Of a stretch of 64,000 nucleotides of DNA, positions 27,546 to 36,732 are shown in pieces (the stretch's first letter is position 1; each line of letters starts with the position of its first letter). Origin of the DNA: CAYWMD01 sp964458575 (GTDB lineage: Bacteria; Verrucomicrobiota; Verrucomicrobiia; Limisphaerales; JADLHS01); contig CAYWMD010000003.1 in assembly GCA_964458575.1 (NCBI GenBank), positions 143,653 through 207,652 on the forward strand, written 5' to 3'. The notes beneath the pieces were generated by a model. That model ran no database searches and had not been told where the DNA came from. It saw only the letters and a program-made list of their open reading frames with translations. The position numbers and the translations under genes were made by a program.

Positions 27546-28703
27546 TCAAGGCTTTGCCGCGCCAGCCGCATTCACGCGATTGGTAATGTGCTGCCGTAAA
27601 AACTTGTCAATGGCTTCCGCCGCCAGCGCATGGGCGTACTCATTGGGATGCGCATCATGCGAATTCACCACCAGTTTGGCGGGTGGAACGTTGCTGAAGG
27701 TCGCGAGCAGGTCCAGGTGCGGAATCCCTTTTTCCTCCCAGTACCGATTCAGTTTGTCGTGGGCGAACTTGAACCGCGCTGACTGATCCATGTAGGGCAA
27801 GGTCACGACCAGCAGCCGGCCACCGCGCATTTCGGTCATGTTGGAAAAGGCCAGCAGGCCGAACTTCTCAATTTCCCAGAGCGGCCCCCGGTACGCCGCC
27901 TCCACCTCATCAAAATACTTTTGCATGTAGGTATTTCGCCGGAGTTGCCACCGATGGTAGAACAGGTTCACCAAGTAAGTGTTCTGGCACAGCCAGCTCT
28001 GGCGAAACCGGTCGGCCATCATCTCCTTGTAACCCTGGACCCAGCCCGGCATCACTTCGCCGATGTCGTTCAGGTTGTAAATCAGGACGACCTGATCGAG
28101 CTGGTAGCCGTTGGTGACGGTGAGATTGTGCATGATCTCAACCTCGGTCGAGGTATCGAGTCCGGGTTTCGCAACCACGTGAACCTCCCATTCCGGATGC
28201 AGCCGGCGGATGCGGTTCGCAAAACGTTCCTCCACGTTCTTCACGCCGAAGCCCGCGGTGCAGGAGTCGCCGACAAACGTGACCCGCCGCTGCCCGGGTG
28301 TCCGGGCGCTGGGATATTCCCGGTCGTCGCGCAGGCCCAGGGAATTCTTTTGGTAATGACGGGCATACCACGCGTTGGAGACCAGCGTGTTGGTCATGGC
28401 GTCGGTCTGATCACAAATGAACCGGTAGTAGGTTTCGAGCCCGAGGAAGATCACGCTCAACAGGAAAGCCAGGACCAGCGTATTTCCCGCCAGCAGCTTG
28501 GGCCAGTTCAAGGGGGGTGGGCGTCGGGACAATCCGCGAAAGAACCGCACCATGAAAAAACCAACCGCGACCGGCAGGGCCAAAAACGCTGCGAACGCAT
28601 TGACAAACGAGCCGAGCAGGATCACGACGCCGGCGGCCGGCAAAACCGCCACCCAACCCGCGAATCCTGACATCGCCCCGCGAACGGGCGGCTCATTGGT
28701 CAT
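27546..28703 (-). CDS. Membrane-anchored SGNH/GDSL-type hydrolase
   Basis: A 385-residue protein from ATG 28703. The N-terminal 90 residues have three hydrophobic helices (WVAVLPAAGVVILLGSFV, FAAFLALPVAVGFFMVRF, LLAGNTLVLAFLLSVIFLGL). The rest has SGNH blocks: FVGDSCTAGFGV (Ser), IYNLNDIGE (Asn) and SHDAHPNEYAHALAAEAI (Asp-His). Such membrane-anchored SGNH proteins often acylate or deacylate cell-surface sugars; the substrate is unknown. It is 78 bases downstream of the ABC permease gene on the same strand and could be part of that operon. It converges on the sugar porter gene with seven bases between. Confidence 0.8.
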   Translation of the reverse strand: MTNEPPVRGAMSGFAGWVAVLPAAGVVILLGSFVNAFAAFLALPVAVGFFMVRFFRGLSRRPPPLNWPKLLAGNTLVLAFLLSVIFLGLETYYRFICDQTDAMTNTLVSNAWYARHYQKNSLGLRDDREYPSARTPGQRRVTFVGDSCTAGFGVKNVEERFANRIRRLHPEWEVHVVAKPGLDTSTEVEIMHNLTVTNGYQLDQVVLIYNLNDIGEVMPGWVQGYKEMMADRFRQSWLCQNTYLVNLFYHRWQLRRNTYMQKYFDEVEAAYRGPLWEIEKFGLLAFSNMTEMRGGRLLVVTLPYMDQSARFKFAHDKLNRYWEEKGIPHLDLLATFSNVPPAKLVVNSHDAHPNEYAHALAAEAIDKFLRQHITNRVNAAGAAKP

Positions 28704-28781
28704 AGATGGCAAGCCTAATTGCGGTCCGGTGGTTGCATCGAGAAAAAAGGACGCAGGACTTTGATCACCGCCTTATGCGGC

Positions 28782-29771
28782 TCAGGAATTTCCCGCGCGG
28801 CGAAACCGATCCAGCCCCACCGCCACAATGATCACAATGCCAATGATGATTTCCTGCATGTAGGTCGGCCATCCGCTCTGGTTCGAGCCATTGCGCAGCA
28901 CCGCCATGATCAACGCGCCAATCATTGAGCCCGGAATGCTGCCCGCCCCGCCGCTCAGGCTCGCGCCGCCGATCACCACGGCCGCGATCACGTCCAGTTC
29001 CAAACCAATGGCCACCGTCGGGTCGCCCTGGGTGAGCCGCGAGAGTTGCATCAGCCCGCCCAAACCGAAGAACACGCCCGCCAGGGAGTAAATCGCCAGT
29101 TTGTGCCGCCGCACGCGGATGCCGGAGAGCCGGGCGGCGGTTTCATTTGAGCCGATGGCAAAAAGGTAACGTCCGAAAACCGTCTGCCGCATCACGATGG
29201 TCATGACCACGGCGAACCCAATTGCCACCCATACGCCGGCGGGCAACGGCAGCAGCTTGTCCGGCGCGTCGAGCGCCATGATGCGGTTGATCGGCGAATC
29301 GGGATAGTTGACGGTCTGGTTGCCGCCCAGCCATTTCGCCATCCCGCGTGCCACGCCCATCGTGCCCAATGTAACGATGAACGGCAGCATCCGCAGCCCG
29401 GCGATCCCCGCCCCATTGAGCAACCCCAACAGACCGCCCACGAGCAACGTGAACAGAACGACTGCCACCGGCGGAAAGGATTTCAAAATCAATGACGCTC
29501 CCACCACGCTCGTCAAGGCCACCGCCGACCCCACGCTCAGATCAATGCCCCCGCTCACGATGATCATCGTCATGCCCAGGGCGCAGATCGCAACAATGAC
29601 CGTTTGGGTGAGAATGATTTTGAAGTTCGCTCCGGTGAGGAAATACGGGCGCACTTCGGGATTGGCGGAAAACAGGCCGATGACAAACAGGAGACCCAGC
29701 AGCGGCCCCAGGACATTCAACAATTGTGCGCGACTGATTTTTCCGCCGATGACCACGCGCGCCTCGCTCAT
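28782..29771 (-). CDS. ABC sugar importer permease (RbsC family)
   Basis: A 329-residue inner-membrane protein with eight to ten hydrophobic helices. RbsC-family landmarks are IVSGGIDLSVGSAVAL, LNGAGIAGLRMLPFIVTLG (the cytoplasmic coupling region follows with RGMA), FAIGSNETAARLSGI and AAVVIGGASLSGG. It forms the channel of a ribose/xylose-type carbohydrate importer together with the binding protein encoded just upstream (4-base ATGA overlap). No RbsA-like double ATPase is encoded before, after or elsewhere in the window, which is unusual for this family. Confidence 0.92.
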   Translation of the reverse strand: MSEARVVIGGKISRAQLLNVLGPLLGLLFVIGLFSANPEVRPYFLTGANFKIILTQTVIVAICALGMTMIIVSGGIDLSVGSAVALTSVVGASLILKSFPPVAVVLFTLLVGGLLGLLNGAGIAGLRMLPFIVTLGTMGVARGMAKWLGGNQTVNYPDSPINRIMALDAPDKLLPLPAGVWVAIGFAVVMTIVMRQTVFGRYLFAIGSNETAARLSGIRVRRHKLAIYSLAGVFFGLGGLMQLSRLTQGDPTVAIGLELDVIAAVVIGGASLSGGAGSIPGSMIGALIMAVLRNGSNQSGWPTYMQEIIIGIVIIVAVGLDRFRRAGNS

Positions 29772-30757
29772 TTCAAATATTGATCGAGCGGGGGATGAAT
29801 CAGCTCCTGGATCGCCGGCTGGTTCACATTGTCCTGGGTGACCAAAGTCACGCCGGTGTCCACGCGCTTTTCGACCGGTTGCCCGCGCAGATGTTTCATC
29901 ACGGTCAGAACACCGTCGTAGCCCATGCGGAAGGGGTTTTGCACCACAATGCCCTGGAGGTCGCCCGACTTGAGGTCCTGCAAGGACTGCGCGTTCGCAT
30001 CGAAGCCAACCATCTTGACCTTGCCGCCACCCTTGCCGAGATCCCGCAACGCCTTGGTCATGCCGATGGTCGTGGTTTCGTTCGGCGCAAATACTCCCTG
30101 GACGTCGCGCCCGTAGCGGTTCAGCAAATTCTGCGACGCCTGATAGGCCGTCTCGCGGGTCGCGCCGCCGTATTGATCCGACGAAATCAATTTCAACCCG
30201 GGATGCTTTTTGAGCGCGTCGAGAAAACCGGCCTCGCGCGCCTCGGTGCTCGCGGACCCGATCGCATAACGCAAAAGGATGACGTTTCCCTCGCCGCCGA
30301 GCAATTTCGCGAGCTGTTCAGCGGCGAGCGCGCCGCCCTTGTGATTGTCCGTGGCGACGAAGCTGATCTGTTTGTCCGACTTGAGATCTGAATCCACAAT
30401 GACGACGGGGATGCCGACCTTCGCGGCGTTGACCACCGGGGCGACGAGCGCCTGGGAATCCAGCGGGGCGAGCACCATGCCGTCCACGCGGCGCGTCATG
30501 AAATTCTCAACCACCTGGATCTGCTGGTCGCGGTCGTCCTCCTTGAGCGGACCTTTCCACATCACCTCGAGCTTAACCCCGGTGGCGGCCAGTTCCCGCT
30601 GCGCTTTGACGGCGCCGGCATGCATCGCCTTCCAGAACTCATGCGTGGCGCCTTTGGGGATGACCGCGATCTTGTAAGTCTTGTCGGCGGCGCCGGCGCC
30701 GCCAAGCGCCAAGGTTAGAACACCGATGAATAACAGCCGATTGGAAATCGGTTTCAT
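29768..30757 (-). CDS. Periplasmic sugar-binding protein (RbsB family)
   Basis: A 329-residue protein with a signal peptide (MKPISNRLLFIGVLTLALGGAGA). The mature part matches type I periplasmic binding proteins: YKIAVIPKGATHEFWKAMHAG, VENFMTRRVDGMVLAPLDS, GIPVVIVDSDLKSD, SFVATDNHKGGALAAEQLA, GVFAPNETTTIGMTKAL and MVGFDANAQSLQDLKSGD. It delivers a pentose or related ligand to the permease. First gene of the operon. The ligand cannot be named from sequence. Confidence 0.92.
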   Translation of the reverse strand: MKPISNRLLFIGVLTLALGGAGAADKTYKIAVIPKGATHEFWKAMHAGAVKAQRELAATGVKLEVMWKGPLKEDDRDQQIQVVENFMTRRVDGMVLAPLDSQALVAPVVNAAKVGIPVVIVDSDLKSDKQISFVATDNHKGGALAAEQLAKLLGGEGNVILLRYAIGSASTEAREAGFLDALKKHPGLKLISSDQYGGATRETAYQASQNLLNRYGRDVQGVFAPNETTTIGMTKALRDLGKGGGKVKMVGFDANAQSLQDLKSGDLQGIVVQNPFRMGYDGVLTVMKHLRGQPVEKRVDTGVTLVTQDNVNQPAIQELIHPPLDQYLK

Positions 30758-30844
30758 GCCGTGACGCTAGAGAGATGCGCGCGGTATTTCAACAAATATG
30801 AACACCGCGCCGAACCGATGCCGCCGGGCAGCGATTGGCGCTGT

Positions 30845-31312
30845 TTAAGAAGTGGACTCCAGCCATCGCATGGCGCACGCGACCAGCGCCCGGCCGACGC
30901 CGTAGGTTACAAACAAGGTCACGAAGCCGAGGTAAAGCGCATTGAAAAGCCCGGCCCGCGTTTGCATGTAGGAATGCAAACGGTTGCGAAGGCGCGCATG
31001 CAGCAGACTTTGCGCGGCGGTAAAGATGAACAGGCCCAGAGTCAACAGACCCATCGGATGATAGCTCAAGCTTTCCGCGAACAATCCCCGTAGCGCGCAA
31101 CTCAGGCTGCGCGTCATTCCGCAGCCAATGCAGGGAATTCCCGTCGTGCTTTGCAACCAGCAGAGTTGGACCTGCGAACCGTGGGGCGAGGACAGGAGAG
31201 CCAGGACCAGCCCCAGCCACGCAACGATCACGCACGGCTTGCCCAGCCAAAGCGAGCAAACATTGTGTGGGTTGTTCAAACGGCTTCCAATCCGGCTCAG
31301 GATTTTTTCCAT
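30845..31312 (-). CDS. DUF2752 membrane protein
   Basis: A 155-residue protein with three hydrophobic helices and the DUF2752 core: TGIPCIGCGMTRSLSCALRG, then ESLSYHPMGLLTL. The CxxCGxTR motif is the hallmark of this widespread uncharacterised inner-membrane family. An overlapping frame (30789-31316) is a shadow. It follows the zinc-ribbon membrane protein gene by 28 bases, so the two are co-transcribed. Confidence 0.85.
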   Translation of the reverse strand: MEKILSRIGSRLNNPHNVCSLWLGKPCVIVAWLGLVLALLSSPHGSQVQLCWLQSTTGIPCIGCGMTRSLSCALRGLFAESLSYHPMGLLTLGLFIFTAAQSLLHARLRNRLHSYMQTRAGLFNALYLGFVTLFVTYGVGRALVACAMRWLESTS

Positions 31313-31340
31313 GCAACTTGGAAACTGTGTTGAAACGGGT

Positions 31341-32015
31341 TTATTCGAGAAACCTCACGGTGAGGTTTACCACGATAGCGGTGCTGTATAGAAGTTTCAA
31401 AGCGTCGCTGTCACTCACCTTAAATACAAAGTACAGCGCGTAAAACGGAATGCACAGCGTGAGGAATCCCGTGCCGACGCTTTCCCGGAAAGCCGCGACC
31501 ACGACAATGATGTGCACCGTCAGGACGTACAGCAACGCGAACCCCACAAATGCCTGATTCATGGCCGGGTTCTCCCGCCCCAGGTAATACAGTATGGCCA
31601 GAACCACGACGACCAATCCGATGTAAGGATAGGCGGTCTGGTACCAAGCGGACTCGTATTGAACTTTGGCCGGTTTGCCGAGCGCGGCCGGTCGGCCGGC
31701 AACCGTGCGCTGGCGGGTCACCAGATTGTAGCCGCATTGCGTGCAGAGCACGGCGCCGCGCGGCAGGGCATTCCCGCACGAAGGACAAGCGGCAGTGCCA
31801 GGACGCGGGGCCGAGGCTGGTTCGGGGGTGGAAGGCGGCGGAGGTGGTGCCGCAGCCTGTTGAAACGATACCGGTATCGGCGCGGGCGCGGCCCGTTGGC
31901 CGGGCACCATCATCGTGCCATTGCAGGCGGGACAATTGATTTGCATGCCGGCATAGGCTTGCTCGGCTTGAATGTGCTGCTGACAGTGCGGGCAGGAGAA
32001 CTTGATGTCGGCCAT
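31341..32015 (-). CDS. Zinc-ribbon membrane protein
   Basis: A 224-residue protein. Residues 1-40 form a zinc ribbon (FSCPHCQQHIQAEQAYAGMQ, then CPACNG). A Pro/Ala-rich linker and a second ribbon (ACPSCGNALPRGAVLCTQCG) follow to about residue 100. The C-terminal half holds three or four hydrophobic helices (IGLVVVVLAILYYLG, FALLYVLTVHIIVVVAAF, GFLTLCIPFYALYFVF). The first ribbon type is common in verrucomicrobial and planctomycete proteins. Function unknown. Confidence 0.85.
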   Translation of the reverse strand: MADIKFSCPHCQQHIQAEQAYAGMQINCPACNGTMMVPGQRAAPAPIPVSFQQAAAPPPPPSTPEPASAPRPGTAACPSCGNALPRGAVLCTQCGYNLVTRQRTVAGRPAALGKPAKVQYESAWYQTAYPYIGLVVVVLAILYYLGRENPAMNQAFVGFALLYVLTVHIIVVVAAFRESVGTGFLTLCIPFYALYFVFKVSDSDALKLLYSTAIVVNLTVRFLE

Positions 32016-32166
32016 AAGTTGATGGGTTCTTTACAACCAGCGTCCGAATGGTGGCGACTGTTCCAAAAACTCCCATGCAGGTCAATGAACAAGCGAAGCG
32101 TCGCGCCAACAAGCGCGGGCCAAACAGGTTGGGTGGCGGCCAGCCGCTTCACCCCCGTCGGCGCCG

Positions 32167-32850
32167 TCACTCGGAGAGTTCTCCCTTTTCCAGATGAATC
32201 GTGCGCGAGCCGAACGCGGCGGCCTTCGGATCGTGCGTGACCATGATGACGGTTTTCCCCGCATCCCGGCTCAGCGATTGCAGCACGCCCAGAACGTCGT
32301 GCGCCGAATGGGAATCGAGGTTGCCGGTCGGTTCGTCCGCCACCACCAGCGCCGGATCGGTGACCAACGCCCGCGCAATGGCGACCCGTTGCTCCTGGCC
32401 ACCGCTCAGTTGCTTGGGCAGATGCCGCGCCCGGTCCGCCAGACCCACGAGTTCGAGCGCCGTCTCGACCTGCCGTCGCCGATCACCCCGGCCCAAACGC
32501 GTGAGCAGCAAGGGCAGCTCGACGTTTTCATAAGCCGTCAGCACCGGGATCAGGTTGAAGGTTTGAAAAACGAAACCGACGTTTTGATTTCGCCAGTCGG
32601 CCAGTTCCGACTCATTCAATCGCGCCACGTCAATGTCCTGGACGTGACATTCACCGTTGGTGGGCCGGTCAATTCCCGCGATGATGTGCAACAAGGTGGA
32701 CTTGCCTGACCCCGAGGGGCCCATCAGCGTCAGAAATTCACCGGCGGCGATGTCGAGCGAGATGTTGTTCAGCGCGGTGACGTTGATTTCACCCTGCTGA
32801 TAAATCTTGGACAGGTTGCGGATCGTTACGATGTTGCCGTTGTTCGCCAT
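32167..32850 (-). CDS. ABC transporter ATPase, LolD/MacB-like
   Basis: A 227-residue ATPase from ATG 32850. It has Walker A GPSGSGKST, the LolD/MacB spacing, the signature LSGGQEQRVAIARAL (relatives usually read LSGGQQQR), Walker B VVADEPTGNLD and the switch VTHD. LolD-type ATPases power lipoprotein release or mechanotransmission with FtsX-like permeases. No such permease is encoded in the window. It lies 62 bases after pdxA on the same strand and is the last gene of the epimerase-surA-pdxA series. Confidence 0.88.
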   Translation of the reverse strand: MANNGNIVTIRNLSKIYQQGEINVTALNNISLDIAAGEFLTLMGPSGSGKSTLLHIIAGIDRPTNGECHVQDIDVARLNESELADWRNQNVGFVFQTFNLIPVLTAYENVELPLLLTRLGRGDRRRQVETALELVGLADRARHLPKQLSGGQEQRVAIARALVTDPALVVADEPTGNLDSHSAHDVLGVLQSLSRDAGKTVIMVTHDPKAAAFGSRTIHLEKGELSE

Positions 32851-32912
32851 GAGGCCCCAAAGGAATAGGCGAAGCGGAGACGAATTGCAAATGCCCGTGA
32901 GGGACGGGTAAA

Positions 32913-33917
32913 TCAGTTGCCAGGGCGGCTGCGATTGCGCTGCAACAATTTCGCCAGGCGGATCGCCGAAATCATGCTGGACGGGTTGGCGACGCCCTGG
33001 CCCGCGATGTCGTAGGCCGTGCCGTGATCCGGCGAGGTGCGGATGAACGGCAGGCCCAGCGTCCAATTGACGCCGGTGTCGAACGCCACCGCCTTCAACG
33101 GCGCCAAACCCTGATCGTGATACATCGCCACCACCAGGTCGTATTCGCCGCGCAGGGCATGATGAAACACGGTGTCGCCGCTGAGCGGACCGACCACGTT
33201 CAACTGCCGCCGCTGCGCCGCGAGCACGGCGGGGCCGATGATGGTTTGCTCCTCATTCCCCATCTGGCCATTTTCGCCGGCGTGCGGGTTCAAACCACAG
33301 ACCGCGATGCGCGCCCGCGCCAAACCCAGATCGCGGCACGCTTGGACCGCAAGTTCCATGGCGAGGTCCACCTTGGCCTTCGAAATGTGCTCGGCCACGG
33401 TCCGAATGGAAAGGTGGGTGGTGACCAACGTCACCCGCAACCAGCGACCGCTCGCATCGTGTCCCAGCAGCATCATCGCGGTCCGGTCCGCCCCGGCGAG
33501 TTGCGAGAGAAACTCCGTCTGACCGACGAATGCATGGCCCGCTTGTGCGATGCTGGCCTTGTTGACCGGTGCGGTCACCATGGCATCGAGTTCCTGGCGC
33601 AAACACAATCGCGCCGCCGCCTCCAACCACGCGACGGCGGCGCGCGCCGCAGCGGGCGAACCTTCAACAAGGTCAGCGGGCAACGGTTCGGTGAGCGGAT
33701 TCAGAATGAAAAAACGGCCAGGCTCTTTCCAGCCGCCAAAAGTCTGCAAGGGAAGGTTCAGGCCGAACCGTTCGTTGAGCCGGCGCACGTGGCCGGCATC
33801 GCCGATCAACAGATAGCGCGTGTCATCCGCCGCGCCTTCCGCCACGAGGGCCTTGAGCGTGACCTCGGGGCCGATGCCGGTGACGTCGCCGAGGGTGATG
33901 CCGATCCAGCCAGTCAT
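32913..33917 (-). CDS. pdxA: 4-hydroxythreonine-4-phosphate dehydrogenase
   Basis: A 334-residue enzyme of pyridoxal 5'-phosphate synthesis; oxidises 4-phosphohydroxy-L-threonine with NAD. Landmarks: ITLGDVTGIGPEV, APVNKASIAQAG, GHTEFL-like GQTEFLSQLAG, VTTHLSIRTV, GLNPHAGENG, AMYHDQGLAPLKAVAFD (metal-binding His) and IRTSPDHGTAYDIAG. Length is normal. The SurA-like gene lies directly upstream, an arrangement also known from Escherichia coli (surA-pdxA). Confidence 0.95.
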   Translation of the reverse strand: MTGWIGITLGDVTGIGPEVTLKALVAEGAADDTRYLLIGDAGHVRRLNERFGLNLPLQTFGGWKEPGRFFILNPLTEPLPADLVEGSPAAARAAVAWLEAAARLCLRQELDAMVTAPVNKASIAQAGHAFVGQTEFLSQLAGADRTAMMLLGHDASGRWLRVTLVTTHLSIRTVAEHISKAKVDLAMELAVQACRDLGLARARIAVCGLNPHAGENGQMGNEEQTIIGPAVLAAQRRQLNVVGPLSGDTVFHHALRGEYDLVVAMYHDQGLAPLKAVAFDTGVNWTLGLPFIRTSPDHGTAYDIAGQGVANPSSMISAIRLAKLLQRNRSRPGN

Positions 33918-34019
33918 GGGAACGTTTCAAATGTCAGGTGCGAGGTGTCAGCGCTCACGAGCGGAGGGTCATGCGTCACCTACAAAAAACTAACGACAGA
34001 CCCTGCGCAGCCCACCCGC

Positions 34020-35132
34020 TTAAAAATACCGGACGTAGGTTTTCTTGGACAGCCGTTCGATATACTGCGCCTGCAACCGCGCCTGCTCCTGCGTCAGCAA
34101 GGTTCTTTCAATCTCGTCCTGCACCTCGCTCAACGGTTTGACATGCGAAGTGCGCTTTTCCTCAACCAGCATGAGGTAGAATTCCTTCGGTGGGGGAAGA
34201 TTCACGGGCTCGGCCGCAACGGATAACACATTTTCCTCGATCATGGATTCCTTCCTCGTCTCGGAATCCACCACGAAATGCCGGGCACGGATGGGTTTGC
34301 CGGTGTTGTCATACTCGCAGAACCAGAAATCCGACGCGGTCCCCGCCCGGCTGATCAGACTGCTGCGTTCGCCGGGTTTGATGCCGAAGGCAATCATGGC
34401 CAGTCCGGCGCTCAACGTCTTGCGCTCAATCCAGCCCCAGTCTCCGCCCTGTTTGCCCTGCGAGCCCTGCGAATAGACTGACGCCATTTCCGAAAAGGCC
34501 GCGCCTTCGTTGAGCTTGCGGAGGATTTCCAGGGCCTTTTGCTTGACCGAATCAGCCTCGGATTCCGAATCCGGTCGCAGGACGATCATGCGCAACTTGA
34601 TCTGGTCCTCGAGCTGAAACTCGTCCTGATGCGCGAGGTAGTAGGTCTCGATTTTGTGCGGGGAAATGATGATTTCCTGCGAGACGTTCTTGCTGCGCAA
34701 AACGCGGATGATGAACTGGTCGCGGATCTGGCGGCGGAATTTTTCGAACGTCATGCCCTCGGCCTGCAGCGACTTGGTGAGTTTGGTCCGGCCACCGTAA
34801 CGATCAATCTCCTGTTGCACGGCGTCCTCGATGACGGTGTCCGGCAGGGTGTAACCGGACGCCGTGTAGTCGTTGAGAATGAGTTGGTTGTCCACCAACC
34901 GCTTGAGATTGTCGTTGAAGATTTCGCTGAGCTTTTGCTGGTAGAGTTCCGGCTGGCCGGTGAACTGCCGGCGCAACTGCGGTTTCAAGAGATCAAGGCT
35001 GGATTCGACTTCACGCCGGGTGACCACGGCCTGGTTGACCACGGCATTGATGCCGTCCAACAACTGGGCCTGGAGCGCGCCGGCAAAACTGCCGGCGACC
35101 AGCGTCAAAACCATTGCGCGCAAGACTTTCAT
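34020..35132 (-). CDS. SurA-like periplasmic chaperone/peptidyl-prolyl isomerase
   Basis: A 370-residue protein from ATG 35132 with a signal peptide (MKVLRAMVLTLVAGSFAGALQA). The N-terminal SurA domain starts at INAVVNQAVVTRREVESSLD. A parvulin domain is likely between 180 and 290: KLRMIVLRPDSES, GAAFSEMASVYSQGSQGKQGGDWG (split), FGIKPGERSSLI. Only one parvulin module is seen, against two in E. coli SurA. It should assist outer-membrane protein folding. Upstream in the same direction is the epimerase gene (55-base gap); downstream is pdxA. Confidence 0.82.
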   Translation of the reverse strand: MKVLRAMVLTLVAGSFAGALQAQLLDGINAVVNQAVVTRREVESSLDLLKPQLRRQFTGQPELYQQKLSEIFNDNLKRLVDNQLILNDYTASGYTLPDTVIEDAVQQEIDRYGGRTKLTKSLQAEGMTFEKFRRQIRDQFIIRVLRSKNVSQEIIISPHKIETYYLAHQDEFQLEDQIKLRMIVLRPDSESEADSVKQKALEILRKLNEGAAFSEMASVYSQGSQGKQGGDWGWIERKTLSAGLAMIAFGIKPGERSSLISRAGTASDFWFCEYDNTGKPIRARHFVVDSETRKESMIEENVLSVAAEPVNLPPPKEFYLMLVEEKRTSHVKPLSEVQDEIERTLLTQEQARLQAQYIERLSKKTYVRYF

Positions 35133-35187
35133 TTGAAACCGAAGCGATGCTAACAACCTTGCCACGGCGGTCAAGCGCCCTGACAAA

Positions 35188-36228
35188 TCAAGCTGGCCGC
35201 GCGCTGACCCGGAGTCCAAACGGTTCGGTTGCCCGGGCAAAGGAGAGGATGCCCTTCTCCGCCGTGACGCCGAGATACGGATCGTTGGTGGTCAGCAGAT
35301 TGCCGTCCACGTCCAGGAAATCGCAAAGCTCCGCGAGATGCGCCGCGGCGCTGATGAGGACGCTGGTCTCAATCATGCAGCCGAGCATGGTCTTGAGGCC
35401 GGTCTTGCGCGCGACACGCAACGCCTCAAAGCCCGCGCTCACGCCGCCGGTCTTGACCAGCTTCACGTTCACCCCGTGAAAACACTCGGCACAATGCGCC
35501 ACGTCCTTGGCGAGGTGGTAGCTTTCGTCGGCGAACAAAGGCAGCGGCGCGCGCTGCTTGAGCCACACCAGGTCTTTCGGATCGGTGGCCGCCGGCATGG
35601 GCTGTTCGACGAATTGAATGTGGGGATCGCGCGCCAGCCACTCGATCCGCTCCAGCGCCTGCTCCTTCGTCTTCCACCCTTCATTGGCGTCCACACGCAC
35701 CGGTTTGGTGGGGGCCACTTCGCGCAACGCGGCAAAATTGGCCACGTCGTTCGGGCTGCCGACTTTGAGTTTGAGCACCGGATATTGCGCGGCGGCCAAA
35801 ACCTTTTTCCGAATCACGTCGGGCGCGGCGATGCCGATGCTGAAGGACGTGACGTGGTGGTTTTCGCGAAATCCCAGGCCCAAAAAATCGTAAATGGGTT
35901 TCTTCGCCCGCTTGGCGGCGCCGTCGAGCAACGCGATGTTCAGCGCGCACTTGGCGGCCATGTTCCCGGGAGCGAATGATTCCAGGTAATTCATGCTGCC
36001 CGGCACGTCGTGGAAGGAAAGTCTGGCCGCATCCACCTGCTGACAGAAGGCCTCCACGGTGTCCACGGATTCATGGTAACGCTGAATGGGCGACGCTTCG
36101 CCCAGGCCGGTCGTGCCGTCGGTATCGCTCAGTTGCACCAGGGCAACCTGAAAAACATCCGAGCTGCCCCGGGCGATGGTCCATGTGTGTGCCAGTTGCA
36201 ACTCTTTACGCCAGAATTTTAAGTTCAC
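35188..36228 (-). CDS. Dipeptide epimerase (enolase superfamily, L-Ala-D/L-Glu type)
   Basis: A 346-residue protein from GTG 36228; the frame extends to 36342, but that part runs into a dispersed repeat. The enolase-superfamily barrel shows YPVLKLKVGS (Lys acid/base), RVDANEGW (Asp ligand), FVEQPMP (Glu ligand), LFADESYH (Asp ligand) and VNVKLVKTGG (second Lys). The LKVG/DANEGW/EQP/DES/K pattern fits L-Ala-D/L-Glu epimerases used in murein peptide recycling. The capping-domain specificity residues were not analysed, so another dipeptide is possible. First gene of the surA-pdxA operon. Confidence 0.82.
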   Translation of the reverse strand: MNLKFWRKELQLAHTWTIARGSSDVFQVALVQLSDTDGTTGLGEASPIQRYHESVDTVEAFCQQVDAARLSFHDVPGSMNYLESFAPGNMAAKCALNIALLDGAAKRAKKPIYDFLGLGFRENHHVTSFSIGIAAPDVIRKKVLAAAQYPVLKLKVGSPNDVANFAALREVAPTKPVRVDANEGWKTKEQALERIEWLARDPHIQFVEQPMPAATDPKDLVWLKQRAPLPLFADESYHLAKDVAHCAECFHGVNVKLVKTGGVSAGFEALRVARKTGLKTMLGCMIETSVLISAAAHLAELCDFLDVDGNLLTTNDPYLGVTAEKGILSFARATEPFGLRVSARPA

Positions 36229-36333
36229 GGCAAAACGAAAGCGGAAATGGGCGGCGGAAGCAACTCGTTTTGGTAACTTACAAACGATCGGATGTGTCGT
36301 CAGATGCGGAGGTTCTTTGCTTGCGGTGCAATT

Positions 36334-36489
36334 CTCTCTCACCCCGGCCCTCTCCCGCTGGGAGAGGGAGAATCGTCTTCCGCCTCACGAAACGTGGGAG
36401 GACGGAATTTTGGTGAAAGGTCGTTGTGCCACCTGTGCCGGACAACCGCTGTTCCCTCTCCCTGGGGAGAGGGTCAGGGTGAGGGAGAA
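36334..36489. repeat. CCCTCTCCC-type REP doublet, copy 2
   Basis: Same architecture as the copy at 1434-1594. The left hairpin CCCTCTCCC-GCT-GGGAGAGGG and the right CCCTCTCCC-TGG-GGAGAGGG face each other, with CTCACCCC and AGGGTGAGGG ends. The spacer (about 90 bases) is unrelated to copy 1 except for gagaatcg after the left hairpin and gctgttccc before the right. Confidence 0.8.
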
Positions 36490-36514
36490 CCTTTTGGCCC
36501 AACCCGCGCCTACC

Positions 36515-36611
36515 GGAGCGCGGCTGGGTCAGCCAGACCAGCCGCAGCAGCTTCGAACGCGCGGTATGTGACAGCGTGCTGCGACTGGTGCGATGCACAC
36601 AGTCGCGCTCC
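36515..36611. repeat. Type B two-hairpin element, intergenic copy 1
   Basis: 97 bases, closely similar to copies at 38571 and 44352. Ends GGAGCGCGGCTG and CAGTCGCGCTCC are inverted. The left half folds as GCGGCTG ... CAGCCGC, the right half as GCGACTG ... CAGTCGC, each around a 12-base loop. It lies in the gap between the epimerase and the small membrane protein gene. Confidence 0.85.
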
Positions 36612-36732
36612 GAAAGCGGCGTGCCAGATACAAACCACACGAAATGGAATCAACCGGATTCATTGCAACAGAAGGAAACGGCGGAAACGGAGGAAAGGAA
36701 CGGCACCGGCAGTACACCCTCGGACTCACACG

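Noticed and set aside
36229..36342. Upstream extension of the epimerase frame to 36342
   Set aside because: It runs into the CCCTCTCCC repeat element and lacks coding character; GTG 36228 gives a normal-length N-terminus.
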